Positions 6,235-8,195 of a stretch of DNA of 8,195 nucleotides are shown piece after piece. Location of the stretch: assembly GCA_037444075.1 (NCBI GenBank), contig JBBIND010000104.1:1-8195 (forward strand), given 5' to 3'. How positions within the stretch are numbered: the first letter of the stretch is position 1; each line of letters opens with the position of its first letter. The stretch comes from JBBIND01 sp037444075 (GTDB lineage: Bacteria; Acidobacteriota; Terriglobia; Bryobacterales; Bryobacteraceae). The notes beneath the pieces were generated by a model that was given only the letters and a program-made list of their open reading frames with translations, did not search any database and was not told where the DNA came from. A program made the position numbers and the translations under genes.

Positions 6235-7515
6235 ATGGCGACCAACGCAGAAGCGCCGGTAGCTTGCGACATCAAAGACATCTCTCTGGCAACCATCGGC
6301 AAACGCCGCATTGAATGGGCTTACCAGTCCATGCCGGTGCTGCAAACCATCCGCAAGGAGTTCATCAAGACGCAGCCGCTGGCGGGCGTCCGGATAGCAG
6401 CCTGTCTGCACGTCACGACGGAAACCGCCAACCTCATGGTGGCGCTGCGGGACGGCGGCGCGGACGTGGTCGTGTGCGGCAGCAATCCGCTGTCGACGCA
6501 GGATGACGTAGCAGCCTCGCTGGTGCGTGACTACAACATCCCGACTTTCGCCATCAAGGGCGAAAGTCATGAGCAGTACTACAGCCATATTTCTTCCGCG
6601 TTGGACCACAAGCCGCACATCACCATGGACGACGGCTGTGATCTCGTCAGCATGCTGCACAAAGACCGCTCAGACCTGCTGGGCGACGTCATTGGCGGCA
6701 CGGAGGAAACCACCACCGGCGTGATCCGGCTGAAAGCCATGGCCAAGGACAAGGTGCTCCGGTACCCGGTCATCGCGATCAATGACGCCATGACCAAGCA
6801 CCTGTTTGACAACCGCTACGGGACCGGTCAGAGCACGGTGGACGGCATCCTCCGCGCCACCAACTTCCTGATTGCCGGCCTGAATTTCGTGGTGGCCGGT
6901 TACGGCTGGTGCGGACGCGGCGTGGCCATGCGGGCGCGCGGGTTCGGCGCCAACGTCATCGTCACCGAAGTGGATCCCATCCGCGCTCTGGAAGCCCTGA
7001 TGGACGGCAACCGCGTGATGTCCATGGCCGAAGCCGCCGCCATCGGCGACGTTTTTGTCACCGTCACCGGCAACAAGAGCGTGATCGGGCGCGAGCATTT
7101 CGACAAATTGAAGAACGGCGCCATCCTTTGCAACTCGGGCCATTTCAACGTGGAGATCGATCTCGAGTCCCTGGCCAAGGCCGCCAGTTCGCGGCGGCAG
7201 ACCCGGGAGTTCGTCGAGGAATTCGCCATGCGGGACGGCCGCAGGATTTACGTGCTCGGCGAGGGCCGGCTCATCAACCTGGCCGCCGCCGAAGGCCACC
7301 CGGCCTCGGTGATGGACCTGAGTTTTGCGGACCAGGCGCTCTCGGTGGCTTATCTGGTGCAGAACCACGCGTCGCTTGAAAAGCGTGTCTACGCGGTTCC
7401 GGAAGAACTGGACCGCAAGGTGGCCCGCATGAAGCTCGAATCGATGGGCATCGGCATTGACCGCCTAACCGTCGAGCAGGAGCACTATCTCGCCAGTTGG
7501 GCGGAAGGCACCTAA
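6235..7515 (+). CDS. ahcY: S-adenosylhomocysteine hydrolase, short form
   Basis: This 426-residue NAD-dependent enzyme splits S-adenosylhomocysteine into homocysteine and adenosine, removing the product that inhibits methyltransferases. Visible motifs are CLHVTTETANL (57-67), MDDGCDLV (131-138), GGTEETTTGV (154-163, substrate site), NDAMTKHLFDNRYGTGQST (183-201), the NAD-binding GYGWCGRG (222-229), NSGHFNVEID (300-309) and EGRLINLAAAEGHP (343-356). It is shorter than the typical 465-495 residues of proteobacterial or actinobacterial enzymes. The DNRYGTGQST and GYGWCGRG motifs and the ending YLASWAEGT resemble the archaeal/Thermotoga-type form rather than the eukaryote-like form, which has GYGDVGKG and a Lys/Tyr tail. 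A strong ribosome site sits 9 nt upstream. It follows metK after 28 nt, too short a gap for an SAH riboswitch. Its stop codon lies in the loop of a hairpin. Confidence 0.95.
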   Translation: MATNAEAPVACDIKDISLATIGKRRIEWAYQSMPVLQTIRKEFIKTQPLAGVRIAACLHVTTETANLMVALRDGGADVVVCGSNPLSTQDDVAASLVRDYNIPTFAIKGESHEQYYSHISSALDHKPHITMDDGCDLVSMLHKDRSDLLGDVIGGTEETTTGVIRLKAMAKDKVLRYPVIAINDAMTKHLFDNRYGTGQSTVDGILRATNFLIAGLNFVVAGYGWCGRGVAMRARGFGANVIVTEVDPIRALEALMDGNRVMSMAEAAAIGDVFVTVTGNKSVIGREHFDKLKNGAILCNSGHFNVEIDLESLAKAASSRRQTREFVEEFAMRDGRRIYVLGEGRLINLAAAEGHPASVMDLSFADQALSVAYLVQNHASLEKRVYAVPEELDRKVARMKLESMGIGIDRLTVEQEHYLASWAEGT

Positions 7516-7525
7516 GCCTTCTGCC
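7500..7525 (+). promoter_or_regulatory. intercistronic hairpin around the ahcY stop codon
   Basis: GGCGGAAGGC (7500-7509) pairs along all 10 positions with GCCTTCTGCC (7516-7525), with one G-U pair. The 6-nt loop ACCTAA contains the ahcY stop. It is followed by GC-rich sequence rather than a T-run, so it is unlikely to be a full terminator. It ends 12 nt before the tig ribosome site and may slow polymerase, block 3' decay, or set the ratio of ahcY to tig message. Confidence 0.5.
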
Positions 7526-7537
7526 GCCGCGGGATTG

Positions 7538-7543
7538 AAGGAG
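7538..7543 (+). promoter_or_regulatory. ribosome binding site of tig
   Basis: AAGGAG lies 5 nt before TTG 7549 and there is no other start codon nearby in the trigger-factor frame. It is the main reason for choosing a TTG start; the next in-frame ATG (7687) would delete the ribosome-docking motif. Confidence 0.7.
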
Positions 7544-7548
7544 AGAGC

Positions 7549-8195
7549 TTGACTGAGACGCAAGATTGCAGGCGCTCGCTGGAGATAACTGTCTCCGCCG
7601 AAGAAGTGGAGCAGGAAACCCGGCGCGTGGCCGAACAGTACCGCGCCAAGGCCAAATTACAGGGCTTCCGGCCGGGCAAGGCGCCCATGAAAATGGTGCT
7701 GGGGCGATACCGCAAGGAAATCCGCCAGGACGTGGTGGAGGCGCTCGTCCCGCGCCACCTGAACGAGCGGTTCGAAAAAGACAACCTGCGCGTTGTCGGT
7801 ACACCGGACATTACGGAGTTGAGCCTCGAAGAAGGCGAACCCCTGCGGTTCAAGGCCGAGTTTGAAGTGGCCCCGGATGTCGAATTGGGCGATTACCTGG
7901 ATCTGACGGTCACCTATCAGCAGTCCGAAGTCAGCGACGAAGACGTGGCTGAGCGTCTGGATCACCTCCGCGAGCAGAAGGCGGAATACGTGAATGTGGA
8001 TCCCCGCCCGGCCGAGGATGGCGACTACGTGGTGGTTGACCTGGAAAGCCTCTCCGGCGTGGAGGGCGAACCCATCCGTCAAACAGATCTGATGGTTCAT
8101 CTGGGCGACAAAACCACTCTTTCCGGTTTCCAGGAAAACTTGACAGGCATGAGCCCCGGGGAAGAAAAGGAATTTGAAATCGTCTACCCGCAGGA
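7549..8195 (+). CDS. tig: trigger factor, ribosome-associated chaperone (partial, 3' end cut)
   Basis: The frame from TTG 7549 is open to the window end, giving 215 complete codons, roughly the first half of a protein usually 430-480 residues long. Trigger factor binds at the ribosome exit tunnel and protects nascent chains. Residues 1 to about 112 form the ribosome-binding domain, with the docking signature GFRPGKAP at 39-46 (E. coli GFRKGKVP). Residues from about 150 start the FKBP-like prolyl isomerase domain (DGDYVVVDL, LGDKTTLSGFQENL, MSPGEEKEFEI). The rest, including the C-terminal substrate cradle, lies beyond the window. TTG is a rare start but has a strong AAGGAG site 5 nt upstream. 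The gene is 33 nt after ahcY, behind a 10-bp hairpin. In many bacteria tig is followed by clpP and clpX; that cannot be seen here. Confidence 0.93.
   Translation, partial: MTETQDCRRSLEITVSAEEVEQETRRVAEQYRAKAKLQGFRPGKAPMKMVLGRYRKEIRQDVVEALVPRHLNERFEKDNLRVVGTPDITELSLEEGEPLRFKAEFEVAPDVELGDYLDLTVTYQQSEVSDEDVAERLDHLREQKAEYVNVDPRPAEDGDYVVVDLESLSGVEGEPIRQTDLMVHLGDKTTLSGFQENLTGMSPGEEKEFEIVYPQ

Noticed and set aside
5340..6311. 323-codon open frame on - across metK
   Set aside because: It is entirely antisense to metK, is low in complexity and has no recognisable motif.
6670..7368. 232-codon open frame on - across ahcY
   Set aside because: It is a shadow of ahcY, with His/Val/Gly-rich sequence and no ribosome site that I could support.

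Overview
This 8.2 kb window is an ordinary, gene-dense stretch of GC-rich bacterial chromosome. I see no mobile element, CRISPR array, phage gene, tRNA or rRNA. The organism looks Gram-negative: there is an outer-membrane beta-barrel protein ending in Phe, a Tat-exported sulfatase and a two-membrane-segment sensor kinase. The short AhcY with a GYGWCGRG motif, the PhoR/PnpS-type kinase and the exported sulfatase together suggest an Acidobacteriota-like genome (Bryobacter/Solibacter type). That placement is an inference from gene style, not a proven assignment.

Left part (1-3355, all on +): the tail of an unidentified gene; rnhA (ribonuclease HI); a small secreted beta-barrel protein whose stop codon overlaps the start of nadD (nicotinate-nucleotide adenylyltransferase); then a PhoR/PnpS-like histidine kinase with no response regulator beside it. 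Spacing is tight (6, 82, -1 and 60 nt), so much of this could be one transcript.

Middle (3390-4805, on -): a single Tat-exported, formylglycine-type sulfatase. It converges on the kinase gene across a 34-nt gap holding a small GC hairpin, and it diverges from metK across a 219-nt intergenic region. Its active-site motif is C-M-T-S-R rather than the textbook C-x-P/A-x-R.

Right part (5025-8195, +): metK (S-adenosylmethionine synthetase), ahcY (S-adenosylhomocysteine hydrolase) and tig (trigger factor, cut by the window end) form a probable operon. MetK makes SAM and AhcY removes the SAH left after methyl transfer, so the first two genes are the two ends of the activated methyl cycle. A good sigma70-type promoter (TTGACG, 18 nt, TACACT) lies upstream of metK and would give a leader of about 107 nt with some folding potential. 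A 10-bp hairpin encloses the ahcY stop codon and separates ahcY from tig. The most useful leads are the metK leader, the ahcY/tig hairpin, the short-form AhcY and the non-canonical sulfatase motif. I found no convincing new multi-gene system.
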